Source of the DNA: JAFMJV01 sp963814315 | GTDB taxonomy: Bacteria; Chloroflexota; Limnocylindria; Limnocylindrales; CSP1-4 | Assembly (NCBI GenBank): GCA_963814315.1 | Contig: CAWFCG010000001.1 | Coordinates: forward strand, 248,001 to 312,000 | DNA: 64,000 nt | Direction: 5' to 3' | Notes under the pieces: generated by a model | What the model was told of the DNA's origin: nothing | Seen by the model: the letters and a program-made list of their open reading frames with translations, nothing else | Database searches by the model: none | Shown here: one piece after another, positions 51,776 through 60,666 of the stretch | Numbering within the stretch: position 1 is the stretch's first letter | Layout of the letters: every line of letters begins with the position of its first letter | Translations under genes and position numbers: made by a program

Positions 51776-53378
51776 GTGACGAGAGCAGGATGGCGCACGC
51801 CACAGCGATGGCTGCGCCTCGTGGTCGGGATGGCATCACTCATCCTCGTATTCGTCTCCGTGCCGACTCACGGCCAGGAGACATCGGCGAAGACAGTGGA
51901 CCGGGTCGTCAGGATCGGTGCGGTCGACCGGGCGGTCGAAGCGCGCGAGTCCTACGGGCTCCCAGCCCATCCTTCGCACGTCAGGAAGCTGATGGTCGCG
52001 ACCGACAACGTGGCCTCGGAGCAATACGGCTTCCCGCTCACGGAGAGGGAGCACGCCGATCTCGCAGCGCGAAACACCTACGTCCAGGCTTTCCAGGCGA
52101 AGACGCTCCCGTTCGTGGAAGGACTCGATGGCTATGGTGGCGTGTGGCTGGACCAGACGGACGGTGGCACGATCGTCGTCGGGCTTACGAACGGGCGAGC
52201 CAAGGCGACGTCGCGGGTGTGGACAGCGGCGAAACGGCAAGTCCGTGCGCGTCTACCCAAGGTGAACCGCGGTATCCGCTTCGTGAAGGTGAACGACAGC
52301 GCGGCCGATCTCGGCCGGGCGCTGAGACACGCCGACCGGGATTGGGCCAGCTTGCGCGCCGGTTTCCGACCACAGGCGTTCGCGATCTCGTACCGCGACA
52401 ACCAATTGGTGGTCAAGGTCCTGCCGCACGATCTGCCCAAGGCGACGCGGTTCAGGGCGCGCATGGCAAAGCGGGCAGCGGTCGATGTGGCCATCGAAGC
52501 CACCGCGCCCGTGAGCGACAGCTCCTGCTCAACTCGGCAGAAGTGCTTCGGCCCGCTGCGCTTGGGGGCGCGCATCAACCACGCCGCGGTTTACCGCTCG
52601 AGCGCTCCCCGGAGCCAGTGGAACTGCGCCATCGGGTTCATGCTCTCCGACCACACCATCCTGACCGCCGGCCACTGCTCCTACCACCATACCAAGCCGT
52701 GGCAGGGCCACGCCGCATATCGGTCACGCTATGGACAGATCGGCAGGCTGGAGTCCTCGCGCTACATGAGCCAGCATCGCGATGTGAGCCGCATCACGCT
52801 CGAAGACTGGAGAGCCAACAGGACCACGCGGATCTTCGGGGACACCTGGCCCACCGTCCTCACCCAACCGGGCAAGGTGATGGACAACATGGATGTCTGC
52901 GTGTCCCTCGCTCGCCAGGACGTGTTCTGGTGCGGACGTGTCACCGAGCCGTCGGTCCGCCGCTGGAGCAGTACGGCAGGCATCTGGGTCTGGGGCGCGG
53001 GTATGCGCTTCAGCGTGCCTGGTCGGACGTCGCTCCCCGGCGACAGTGGCAGCCCGGTCGTGGCCAAGTCCAAGCCGTGTCCAGAGTGCACGCCATCGCG
53101 GACGCCGATCGGCATCGTCACCGCGGGGAACGAGGCCCGCGCGGGTGCGACGAACGGGAAGACCAAGGGCGCCGATCAACGCCAGCCTGTACTTCGCCAA
53201 GGTCTCATGGGCGCTCGACAGCCCCGGTGGCTGGCCCTGGCTTGACATCTACACCGGCAAGAGACCGACGCCCGAATCGACTCCGAAGCCGACCCCAGCC
53301 CCCACGCCGACACCGGGCCCCACGCCTTCGCCAACGCCGATCGCGACAGAACCACCACCGACCGAGTCGGTCGGATGA
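51776..53378 (+). pseudogene. Secreted trypsin-like serine protease gene, frameshifted near its end
   Basis: GTG 51776 (GGAGGATCT upstream) starts a signal peptide (LVVGMASLILVFVSVPTHGQ). A pro-region of about 200 residues precedes an S1-type domain with His in ILTAGHCSYHH, a possible catalytic Asp in SQHRDVSRITL and Ser in LPGDSGSPVVA. At about 53160-53175, after TAGNEARAGATNGK, the sequence continues in another frame as APINASLYFAKVSWALDSPG and a Pro/Thr tail (TPKPTPAPTPTPGPTPSPTP) ending at 53378. The catalytic triad is upstream of the shift, so the shortened product might still be active. Confidence 0.7.
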
Positions 53379-54589
53379 TGGAGCCGCACTTGGCAGCCGC
53401 GAGCGGGGTACCGGCATCGACCGATAGGGTCCCTCGATCCGCCCCCCGCTTCTGGCGCGCCGCGACCCTGGCGGTCGCGCTCACCCTGCTCACGACGACG
53501 ACGGGGCTCGCCCGGGGCGAACCTGTGTCGGCCGAGCCCGCGCCGAGGGCGTGCGCACCACCGGTGCTCGTCACACCCACGACCGAGTCCATCGCCGAAC
53601 CACCCGCTACCCAGCCCGACCTGTCACAGGGGACCTGGCGGAGGATGGCGAACGCGCCATTCGGCTCCGAGTACGAGCCGGTGGTGTGGACCGGACGTCG
53701 GATGGTCGCGGTGGACCTCGAGAGCGGCCGCACGGCGATCTATGCCCCGTCGCGTGACCGCTGGCACGAGGTATCCAAAGCGCCGCGTTCCGCGGAGGCC
53801 TTCACGCCCTACGTGTGGACCGGGAGTGAGCTCATCCTGGCAGAGGTCACCGAGGACGGGACAAAGCTCGGCGGCCTGGCCTATCGACCGGGCGACGACC
53901 GCTGGCGCGCGCTGGCCCAGCTGTCGACCGAAGCTGACGGCGAAGAAGACCATGCTCTCACCAAGCCGGTCTGGACCGGCACACATATGATCGTGGCCGA
54001 CTCGATGGGTTTGCTGGCCGCCTACGATCCGGCGGCCGACTGCTGGGCGGAGCTCGGTCGGGTGCCGGGCGAGCCCTGGGTCTGGCACCTGTACCAGGCC
54101 GGTCCGACCCTGCTGGTCGAGTCGCGACGCTGGGACGAGCCGGTCGAGATGCGCGCGTTCGACCCTGCGGCTGGCATCTGGTCCGAGCCGTTCGTCGGTC
54201 CGCTCGATCAGGCCGCGAGCGAAGGCGGGGGCTCCTGGGTCGACGATCGACTGGTCTATGTCACCTGGTTGGGACCCATGGACGACGGCGCGCCGAATGC
54301 CATCTTCGATCCGGCGACGATGAGCTGGTCGACCTTCGAGCACGACTGCGGGACGCGAGCTTCCGGCACGCTCAAGGTGAACGACTTGCTCATCGCGTCG
54401 AACGGACGCCGGGCGCTCGACGGCCGTTCGCTGGCGTGCCTCGACCTGCCAGCCTCGCCCCGGAGGCTCAACGGCACCGAGCGCATGGTCTGGACGGGCA
54501 GTGAGCTGATCGCCTGGTCCGGGATCAAGTCGCTACCGGAACCGCCGCGCCGAGGTGGGTTGGTGTTCCGGCCGGCCGACCGGGAGTAG
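53375..54589 (+). CDS. Secreted kelch-like beta-propeller protein
   Basis: Exported protein of 404 residues, signal peptide around RAATLAVALTLLTTTTGLAR. It has repeated kelch-type blades: VVWTGRRMVAVDLESGRTAI, YVWTGSELILAEV, PVWTGTHMIVAD, MVWTGSELIAWSG, each followed by a Tyr/Asp-Pro-x-x-x-x-Trp strand (YDPAADCWAEL, FDPAAGIWSEP, FDPATMSWSTF). It overlaps the full-length protease stop by 4 bases (ATGA), so the two were co-translated before the protease frameshift. Function unknown; likely a binding scaffold at the cell surface. Confidence 0.75.
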   Translation: MMEPHLAAASGVPASTDRVPRSAPRFWRAATLAVALTLLTTTTGLARGEPVSAEPAPRACAPPVLVTPTTESIAEPPATQPDLSQGTWRRMANAPFGSEYEPVVWTGRRMVAVDLESGRTAIYAPSRDRWHEVSKAPRSAEAFTPYVWTGSELILAEVTEDGTKLGGLAYRPGDDRWRALAQLSTEADGEEDHALTKPVWTGTHMIVADSMGLLAAYDPAADCWAELGRVPGEPWVWHLYQAGPTLLVESRRWDEPVEMRAFDPAAGIWSEPFVGPLDQAASEGGGSWVDDRLVYVTWLGPMDDGAPNAIFDPATMSWSTFEHDCGTRASGTLKVNDLLIASNGRRALDGRSLACLDLPASPRRLNGTERMVWTGSELIAWSGIKSLPEPPRRGGLVFRPADRE

Positions 54590-55145
54590 CCTCCCCTCGC
54601 GGATGACCAGCCCCGGGGCGAGACGGTCACTCCGCTGAGCTCACCCCGATGAGGCCCCACGCAGGATGCGGCGCCGTACGTGCCTGCTCGAAGACGCGCT
54701 GGAGGTAGTGGTCCATGACCACCGTCTGGAAGGTCTGATCGTCGAGGATCTTGCCGAAGATGTCGGCTTGTCGTCCATGCGCTCCACGATGGACTTGATG
54801 AAACGATCGGCGAAGACCAGGCGGAAGTTGTCGATGGGGTTGGCTCGCGCCTGCGATGAGCGGAGCCGGGGGCCGCAACGGCCCACGGAGCCAGCGTTCC
54901 ATGCATCCGGCGGGTGAGACGTTCGCTACTCCATCGTTTCATGCCCCCGATGGGTAAGACAGCGGAACAACGGGCGAAGCTACGTCAGATGACCCACCCC
55001 ACGGGTCGGGCCGAGCGCCTCGGGCTGGTCGTCGCCTGCTGCAGTGATGGACCAGCGACTTGGCCATCGACATAGCCGACAGGTGAGGATGCTGAGGCGC
55101 TGCTGCGCCGCCGACAACGGGCCATCCGGTTTGCCATGCGGGCGC
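54590..55145. other. 555-bp stretch with a gene remnant
   Basis: Contains an HsdR-like fragment on the minus strand (54627-54845). The rest, up to the GntR promoter, has no recognisable feature. Confidence 0.5.
54627..54845 (-). pseudogene. Remnant of a type I restriction HsdR-like C-terminus
   Basis: Reading leftwards: NPIDNFRLVFADRFIKSIVE in one frame, then from about 54765 DIFGKILDDQTFQTVVMDHY and LQRVFEQARTA in another, ending with a stop at 54627. The pattern (FxxxFxxxxIERMD...IFxKILDDxxFxxxVMDYY) resembles the C-terminus of HsdR restriction subunits. No other restriction-modification gene is nearby. One frameshift and loss of all upstream sequence mark it as a relic. Confidence 0.5.
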
Positions 55146-55189
55146 TTGACATCGGGGTCGCGCACGCTAACATATCCGGTTATTCGGAT
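55146..55189 (+). promoter_or_regulatory. Promoter and palindromic operator of the GntR operon
   Basis: TTGACA (55146-55151), 16-bp spacer, TAACAT (55168-55173), directly followed by the inverted repeat ATCCG-N6-CGGAT (55174-55189). The overlap with the transcription start zone fits autorepression by the GntR protein, whose ATG is at 55205. The half-site ATTCGGATG recurs twice at 56065-56089. Confidence 0.7.
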
Positions 55190-55204
55190 GAGTTAGGGGA
55201 ACAG

Positions 55205-56026
55205 ATGGCGGGTCGCAGCATCGGATACGCAACCGCGAACTGGGACTCGCTGCGTGTCGACACGGCCGCCATCACGCCCCTGTACCACCAGCTCAAGGAG
55301 CAGATCCGTGAGCAGGCGTCGCGGCTCCAGCCTGGCACGCTGATCCCTTCCGAGAAAGAACTGATGGATCTGTCCGGGGTCGGTCGGGTGACGGTACGAC
55401 GTGCCATCTCTGACCTGGTCCAGGAGGGTGTACTCGAGACGCAGCAGGGCCGCGGGACATTCACGGTGCGACCTCGCATCGAAGCGTCCCTTTCGCGACC
55501 GGCTGGGTTCACCGAAACGATGACCAAGCTCGGACGCAGGCCCAGCACCGTGGTCCTGAACGTCGAGCGGATCGAGGCTAGCCCGGACGTGGCCCAGCGG
55601 CTCGGTGTGGCCGTGGGTGATGGCGTCTATGTCATCGAGCGTCTCCGGCTCATCGATGATGAACCCTGCATGGTGGAGCGGACACACATGCCCGAGCGGA
55701 ACGCGCCGGGGCTGCAGGGCCACGACCTGGGCTCCTCGCTGTATGCCCTGCTGGCAGAGGAATATGGCCTTCATCCCGCATCCGGCACGGAGACGGTCGT
55801 CGCGGTCAATGCCGACTACCACCTCGCCGGCCTGCTTGGAGTTCCCATCGCTTCAGCCCTGCTTGCGACCGTGCGAGTGACCAGGACGGACGACGGTCGC
55901 CCCTACGAGTACACCTTGCGTCATGCGAGAGGCGATCTCCTCGCGTTCAGTGTGACTCTGACGTCGGGGACGACCTTGGGCCACCGTTCCACGGCTGATC
56001 CGCTCCTCCTCGTCGGAGGACATTGA
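55205..56026 (+). CDS. GntR-family regulator, HutC type (UTRA domain)
   Basis: A 273-residue regulator from ATG 55205. Winged helix at residues 20-90: LYHQLKEQIREQASRLQPGT, then VGRVTVRRAISDLVQEGVLE. The UTRA effector domain follows (GDGVYVIERLRLIDDEPCMV, DGRPYEYTLRHARGDLLAFS). It is the first gene of the operon and its stop overlaps the ABC ATPase reading frame by a TTGA. UTRA regulators bind sugar-related metabolites; ligand unknown. Confidence 0.92.
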   Translation: MAGRSIGYATANWDSLRVDTAAITPLYHQLKEQIREQASRLQPGTLIPSEKELMDLSGVGRVTVRRAISDLVQEGVLETQQGRGTFTVRPRIEASLSRPAGFTETMTKLGRRPSTVVLNVERIEASPDVAQRLGVAVGDGVYVIERLRLIDDEPCMVERTHMPERNAPGLQGHDLGSSLYALLAEEYGLHPASGTETVVAVNADYHLAGLLGVPIASALLATVRVTRTDDGRPYEYTLRHARGDLLAFSVTLTSGTTLGHRSTADPLLLVGGH

Positions 56027-56028
56027 CG

Positions 56029-57576
56029 ATGGCCACGCTGAGCACCAATGCTCTCGCACAAGACATTCGGATGACCGAACATTCGGATGCCCTGACGCTT
56101 CAGGGCGTGTCGAAGCGCTTCGGCGCCGTGGTCGCGGTCGCGGACGCCTCGTTGACCATCCGGGCCGGGGAGGTCACCGGGCTCGTCGGGGAGAACGGCG
56201 CCGGCAAGTCCACGCTCATCTCACTGGTGACGGGCGCCCAGCACCCGGATTCGGGGACCTTGACAGTGGCTGGACGACGCGTGTCCGCGCTCGACCCGAT
56301 CCGCGCGCGCGATGCTGGTATCCACGCAATCCGCCAGGAACCCGTCCTGGTGCCGACCCTCAGCGTGACCGAGAACCTGCTGCTGGGGATGGAGCCATCC
56401 GAACGGGGCATCTATGCCGGCAGACGGGCTCGTGCGACAGCCGTACAGTGGCTCGACCGGGTGGGCGCTCGGTTCGGCCCGGGCACGTTGGTCGAGACGC
56501 TGTCGCCGGCCGACAGGCAACTGGTCGAGATCGCGCGTGCCGTCGGACCGGGTGCACGGATCCTCTTCCTTGACGAGCCGACATCGGCGCTTGGGCCCGC
56601 CGAGACCGAGCGGCTGTTCGAACTCATCCGTCGCCTGCGAGCCGATGGCACCGCGGTCGTCTACGTGTCACACCGTCTCGAGGAGGTCTTTGCCATCTGC
56701 GAGCGGGTGGTGGTCATGCGGGACGGACACATCGTGGCCGACGAGCCGATCGAGGCGCTCGATGAGGACAAGCTCGTGAGCCTCATGGCCGGTCAGGAGC
56801 TGGCCGCCGACCTGGGTACCCGGCAAGAACCACGAGAGCGCTCCAGCGGCCCCTCGTTCCTGGCGCTGGACCGGATCTCCCTCGAAGGGCGATTGCGTGA
56901 CGTCACGCTCGACGTCGACCCTGGTGAGATCCACGGCATCGCGGGGATCGTGGGAGCGGGGCGCACATCGCTGCTGGAGGTCATCGCCGGCATCGTCGCG
57001 CCGGGGTCGGGGAGCATGACGCTGGCGGAGGAGCCGTATCACCCCTCGGGCACGGGCGCCGCGCTGCAGGCGGGCGTGTTCCTGGTCCCCGAAGACCGAC
57101 TCCGTGACGCACTCTTCCCCGAGCTGCCGCTGGCCACCAACACGGTGCTGCCCCTCATCGGCCGTGTGGCGCGGCGGGGCACGCTGAGCTCGAGGCGCGA
57201 ACACGACGCGGCGTTGCCGCTTCTGCGACGCCTCGACGTCCGACCGCTGGCGCCTTCCGCCCTCGGCAACGCTCTCAGTGGCGGGAACCAGCAGAAGGTG
57301 ATCTTGGCGCGTGCCCTGTTCTCCGAACCGAGGTTGTTGCTGCTTGACGAACCGACCCGTGGCATCGACGTCGCCACCAAGGCAGACATCCATGACCTCA
57401 TCCGTACCCTCGCTGGTGACGGCGTGACGGTCGTCGTGGTGAGCTCTGATCTACGCGAGCTCCTGGCGCTCGCCGACCGCATCACGGTGCTCTCCCGCGG
57501 CAGGGCCGCTGGGACATTCGAGCCCCCATTCGACGCCAACCGCTTGTTGGCCGCGGCGACAGGGGGTGTCACATGA
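56029..57576 (+). CDS. Ribose-type sugar ABC transporter, double ATPase (RbsA-like)
   Basis: Cytoplasmic 515-residue ATPase with two nucleotide-binding halves. Half 1: Walker A GENGAGKST, LSPADRQLVEIARA signature, Walker B ILFLDEPTSALG. Half 2: degenerate Walker A GIVGAGRTS, LSGGNQQKVILARAL, LLLLDEPTRGID. This is the usual CUT2 arrangement. ATG 56029 has GGAGG upstream; ATG 56071 is possible. The repeat TTCGG-ATGA-CCGAA near 56066-56079 lies at that second start. Overlaps the permease by 4 bases. Confidence 0.94.
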   Translation: MATLSTNALAQDIRMTEHSDALTLQGVSKRFGAVVAVADASLTIRAGEVTGLVGENGAGKSTLISLVTGAQHPDSGTLTVAGRRVSALDPIRARDAGIHAIRQEPVLVPTLSVTENLLLGMEPSERGIYAGRRARATAVQWLDRVGARFGPGTLVETLSPADRQLVEIARAVGPGARILFLDEPTSALGPAETERLFELIRRLRADGTAVVYVSHRLEEVFAICERVVVMRDGHIVADEPIEALDEDKLVSLMAGQELAADLGTRQEPRERSSGPSFLALDRISLEGRLRDVTLDVDPGEIHGIAGIVGAGRTSLLEVIAGIVAPGSGSMTLAEEPYHPSGTGAALQAGVFLVPEDRLRDALFPELPLATNTVLPLIGRVARRGTLSSRREHDAALPLLRRLDVRPLAPSALGNALSGGNQQKVILARALFSEPRLLLLDEPTRGIDVATKADIHDLIRTLAGDGVTVVVVSSDLRELLALADRITVLSRGRAAGTFEPPFDANRLLAAATGGVT

Positions 57577-58559
57577 CGATTGCGCAAGCCGACCCGCAAG
57601 CCGCCGACCTCGGGGGTCGGGCGATGCAAGGCGCACGCACCTGGGTCCGCGGCCATGCCGCGCTCGTGGCGCTGGGCGCCGTGCTGCTCTTGATCTCAGC
57701 CTTCACAGCCACGCAGAGCGACGTGTTCCTGACGCTGGGCAACCTCCGCAACGTCATGCTCCAGTCGAGCGTGCTCGCCATCGTGGCCTGCGGCACGACC
57801 CTGCTCATGGTCTCCGGAGGCATCGACCTCTCGGTGGGCTCGCTCATGGGCCTCGCCGGGGTCGTCGCCGCGCTGCTCATGCAAGACCTGGTACCTGCGC
57901 CCCTGGCCATCTTCGCGGGCATCGCAGCTGTAGCTGGATTAGGTGCCTTCAATGGCTTTCTGGCTGCCTGGAGTCCATCTCACCCCTTCGTGGTGACGCT
58001 GGGCATGGCGATCCTCATCCAGGGGCTCGCGATCGCCTTGACCAACGGCCTCCCCATCTCCGGTCTGGACAAGGGCTTCGTCCAGATCGGCATCGGGTCC
58101 CTACTCGACATCCCCTTCCCCATCTGGGTCGCTGGCCTGATCGCGACCTTGTGCGCCGCCCTCCTGCGGTTCACGGTCTTTGGCCGACGCCTGTACGCGA
58201 TGGGCGGCAATGAGCTTGCTGCGATGCTAGCCGGCATTCGGGTGCGCCGGACCAAGGTCGCTCTCTATGCATTGAACGGAGCCATCGTGGGTGTTGCCGC
58301 GATGGTGCTCACCGCCCGTATCTCGTCGGCGCAGCCACTCATGGGCAGCGGCTACGAGCTCCAGGCCATCGCGGCGGTCGCCGTGGGCGGGACACCGCTG
58401 GCCGGAGGACGAGGCGGCATCGTCGGCACGTTGCTTGGCGTGCTGCTGCTTGGCGTCATCTCCAACAGCCTGAACCTGCTTGGGGTCTCAGGCGCTTTCC
58501 AATATGTGCTCCAAGGCGGAGTGATCGTCGCGGCCGTCATGTCGCAGCGATTCCGATAG
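57573..58559 (+). CDS. Ribose-type sugar ABC permease (RbsC-like)
   Basis: CUT2 permease of 328 residues with eight or more hydrophobic helices. The BPD_transp_2 signatures GTTLLMVSGGIDLSVGSLMG and AVGGTPLAGGRGGIVGTLLG are present. It overlaps the ATPase gene (ATGA) and is followed 16 bp later by the binding protein. Confidence 0.94.
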   Translation: MTIAQADPQAADLGGRAMQGARTWVRGHAALVALGAVLLLISAFTATQSDVFLTLGNLRNVMLQSSVLAIVACGTTLLMVSGGIDLSVGSLMGLAGVVAALLMQDLVPAPLAIFAGIAAVAGLGAFNGFLAAWSPSHPFVVTLGMAILIQGLAIALTNGLPISGLDKGFVQIGIGSLLDIPFPIWVAGLIATLCAALLRFTVFGRRLYAMGGNELAAMLAGIRVRRTKVALYALNGAIVGVAAMVLTARISSAQPLMGSGYELQAIAAVAVGGTPLAGGRGGIVGTLLGVLLLGVISNSLNLLGVSGAFQYVLQGGVIVAAVMSQRFR

Positions 58560-58575
58560 GTAGGAGGAACAGTCC

Positions 58576-59592
58576 ATGGACGGGAGATTCGTTTCGGTCA
58601 GGCCGCGCCGAGTGGTCGCATTGGCGTTGACGACGGCATTGGCTGCCGGAGGGTTCAGCGCGCTGCCGGCATTTGCCCAGGATGACGCCGACGGTGCGTT
58701 GGAGATCGCCTACATCCAGACGGGTCCATACGACTACTACCAGCGAGGCGTTGACGGCGCGCAGATGGCTGCCGATGAGCTGGGCGTCTCCATGAGCGTG
58801 CTCAACTCCGACCTGTCGGCCGAGCAGGAGATCGCCAATGTCGAGGACGCCATCACCAAGGGTGTCGACGGCATCGTCCTCTTCTCCGTCGGTCGTGCCT
58901 CCGAGGAGGCCGCACTGACCAAGGCCAACGAGGCCGGTGTTCCGGTCGCCGTGCTGTACGGCTACGCCCCCGAGCTCGAAGACATGGGCGCGGTGTTCGT
59001 CCAGGCAGACGTCAATGGGACCGGCGCGATGGCCGGGGAATGGGTCGCCGCCAACGTGCCCTCGGGCAAGGTCGCCATCATCCAGGGGGCACTGGGCCGC
59101 GGCGACGCGGAAGCGTACACGGCTTCATTCAAGGAGGCGCTGGCTGCCAACCCTGGCCTTGAGGTCGTGGGCGAGCCTTCCGGCGAATGGGCACGCGACA
59201 CGGCGCTGGCGGCCATGCAAGACCTGCTGACGGCGAACCCGGACTTGGCTGCGGTCTTCGTGCAGAACGAAGACATGGCGCTCGGCGCGATCCAGGCCAT
59301 CAAGGCCGCGGGCGCTGCCACGGTGGTCGTGTCACAGAACGGTTCACCCGACGGCCTGACCGCCGTCGAGGCTGGCGAGATCGCAGCCACCGTCGGCTGG
59401 TCGCCGGCGCAGGAAGCACAGATGGCACTGGCACGTCTGGTGACGACCATCAACGAAGGCACAGCGCCTGAGCCCAAGCTTTGCAACACCCCGCTGAAGC
59501 TCGTGACCGCGGACAACGTCGCTGAGGCGTATTCGTGGATCCCGACCGCGGAGTCCACCACGGCGGCCCTCGTCAGCGAGTGTGGAGACTGA
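58576..59592 (+). CDS. Ribose-type sugar-binding protein (RbsB-like)
   Basis: Secreted periplasmic-binding protein of 338 residues. The signal peptide (VVALALTTALAAGGFSALPA) ends at AFAQ/DD. Fold: IAYIQTGPYDYYQRGVDGA, VEDAITKGVDGIVLFSV, VFVQADVNGTGAMAGEWVA, VVSQNGSPDGLTAVEAGE. No lipobox. The ATG has TAGGAGGA upstream. The ligand is presumably the sugar or polyol handled by the dehydrogenases downstream. Confidence 0.92.
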   Translation: MDGRFVSVRPRRVVALALTTALAAGGFSALPAFAQDDADGALEIAYIQTGPYDYYQRGVDGAQMAADELGVSMSVLNSDLSAEQEIANVEDAITKGVDGIVLFSVGRASEEAALTKANEAGVPVAVLYGYAPELEDMGAVFVQADVNGTGAMAGEWVAANVPSGKVAIIQGALGRGDAEAYTASFKEALAANPGLEVVGEPSGEWARDTALAAMQDLLTANPDLAAVFVQNEDMALGAIQAIKAAGAATVVVSQNGSPDGLTAVEAGEIAATVGWSPAQEAQMALARLVTTINEGTAPEPKLCNTPLKLVTADNVAEAYSWIPTAESTTAALVSECGD

Positions 59593-59595
59593 CAG

Positions 59596-60666
59596 ATGAG
59601 TATCGGCATCGGATTCCTGGAAGTCACCCATCCCCACGTCTACACGCGGGCAGACATCCTCACTGAGATGGAGGGCGTCGAGCTCGTCGGCGTGTGGGAA
59701 CCAGACGATGCCTCGAACGCGTCCGTGTTCGCGGAACGGTACGGGGTGACGAACCACGCGAACGCGGACGAGCTCCTCGCTGATCCGCGCGTCGACGCGG
59801 TCATCGTCGAGTCCTGGACACATCGCATGGCCGATGTGGCGATCATGGCCCTTGAGGCCGGAAAGAAGGTGCTGCTGGAGAAGCCCGCCTCCAACGACGT
59901 GCCCAACATGCGGCGCATCGTCGACGCGGTGGAACGGACTGGGGGCTATCTCACCGTGGGCTACATGGTCAGGCAGTCGACGGCGTACGCTCGGCTCAAG
60001 GAGATCCACCGCTCGGGCATCCTGGGACGCACCACGGTGGGACGGTTCCACGTCTCGGTCCCGGCACCGGACGCCATCACGCCCTGGTTCAACCTGGAAC
60101 ACGACATCGGCGGTGTCCTCTTCGAGGACGGTTGCCACATGTTCGACCTCATCATCGACCTGCTGGGGAAGCCCAGGAGGGTGGCCGCGATGGTGCCCAA
60201 GTGGAGCGACCTCACACAGATGCATGGCCACCGCAACGAGGATGCAGCCGCCTGCATCCTCGAGTGGGACGACCTCGTGGGCACGGTGAGCCTGGTCGGC
60301 TGGGAGGCCAACGACTGGCTGGAGACCTGGGAGCTGGCGCTCTTCGGCGAGCAGGGCACGGCCTACGCCGGCCCTTTGCCGGCGCGATTGGACATCTTTC
60401 TGAAGGAAGCGGCAGGCGATCTGCCGGCCGGCTGGACGCGCCACAAGGAGACCGAGTTCAACGTCTCGTGGCTGGACCACGAGGCCAAGCACGTCTGGCA
60501 CGCCGTGCAGCATCGCGCCTTCTTCCGCGCAGAGCTGGAGCGGTTCGTCAGGGATGTCGCAGAGGGAGGCCCACCGGAGATCCCGGCAAGTCATGCCTTG
60601 GCTATCACCGAAACGATCGCAGCGCTGTACGAGGCTGGTCGGGAGGGCCGGACGGTGTCGCTGTGA
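59596..60666 (+). CDS. Gfo/Idh/MocA-family oxidoreductase 1
   Basis: NAD(P)-dependent dehydrogenase of 356 residues. The Rossmann start is unusual: IGIGFLEVTHPHVYTRAD lacks the GxGxxG loop, as in one branch of the family. The EKP motif (KVLLEKPASNDVPNM) that places the nicotinamide is intact. The C-terminal sheet domain includes DIGGVLFEDGCHMFDLIIDL with the expected His. It starts 3 bases after the binding-protein stop and overlaps the second dehydrogenase (GTGA). Such enzymes oxidise sugars, inositols or sugar acids. Confidence 0.9.
   Translation: MSIGIGFLEVTHPHVYTRADILTEMEGVELVGVWEPDDASNASVFAERYGVTNHANADELLADPRVDAVIVESWTHRMADVAIMALEAGKKVLLEKPASNDVPNMRRIVDAVERTGGYLTVGYMVRQSTAYARLKEIHRSGILGRTTVGRFHVSVPAPDAITPWFNLEHDIGGVLFEDGCHMFDLIIDLLGKPRRVAAMVPKWSDLTQMHGHRNEDAAACILEWDDLVGTVSLVGWEANDWLETWELALFGEQGTAYAGPLPARLDIFLKEAAGDLPAGWTRHKETEFNVSWLDHEAKHVWHAVQHRAFFRAELERFVRDVAEGGPPEIPASHALAITETIAALYEAGREGRTVSL

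Noticed and set aside
53255..53378. Pro/Thr repeat region as a separate small gene
   Set aside because: It is best explained as the C-terminal tail of the trypsin-like protease displaced by a frameshift; it has no start of its own.
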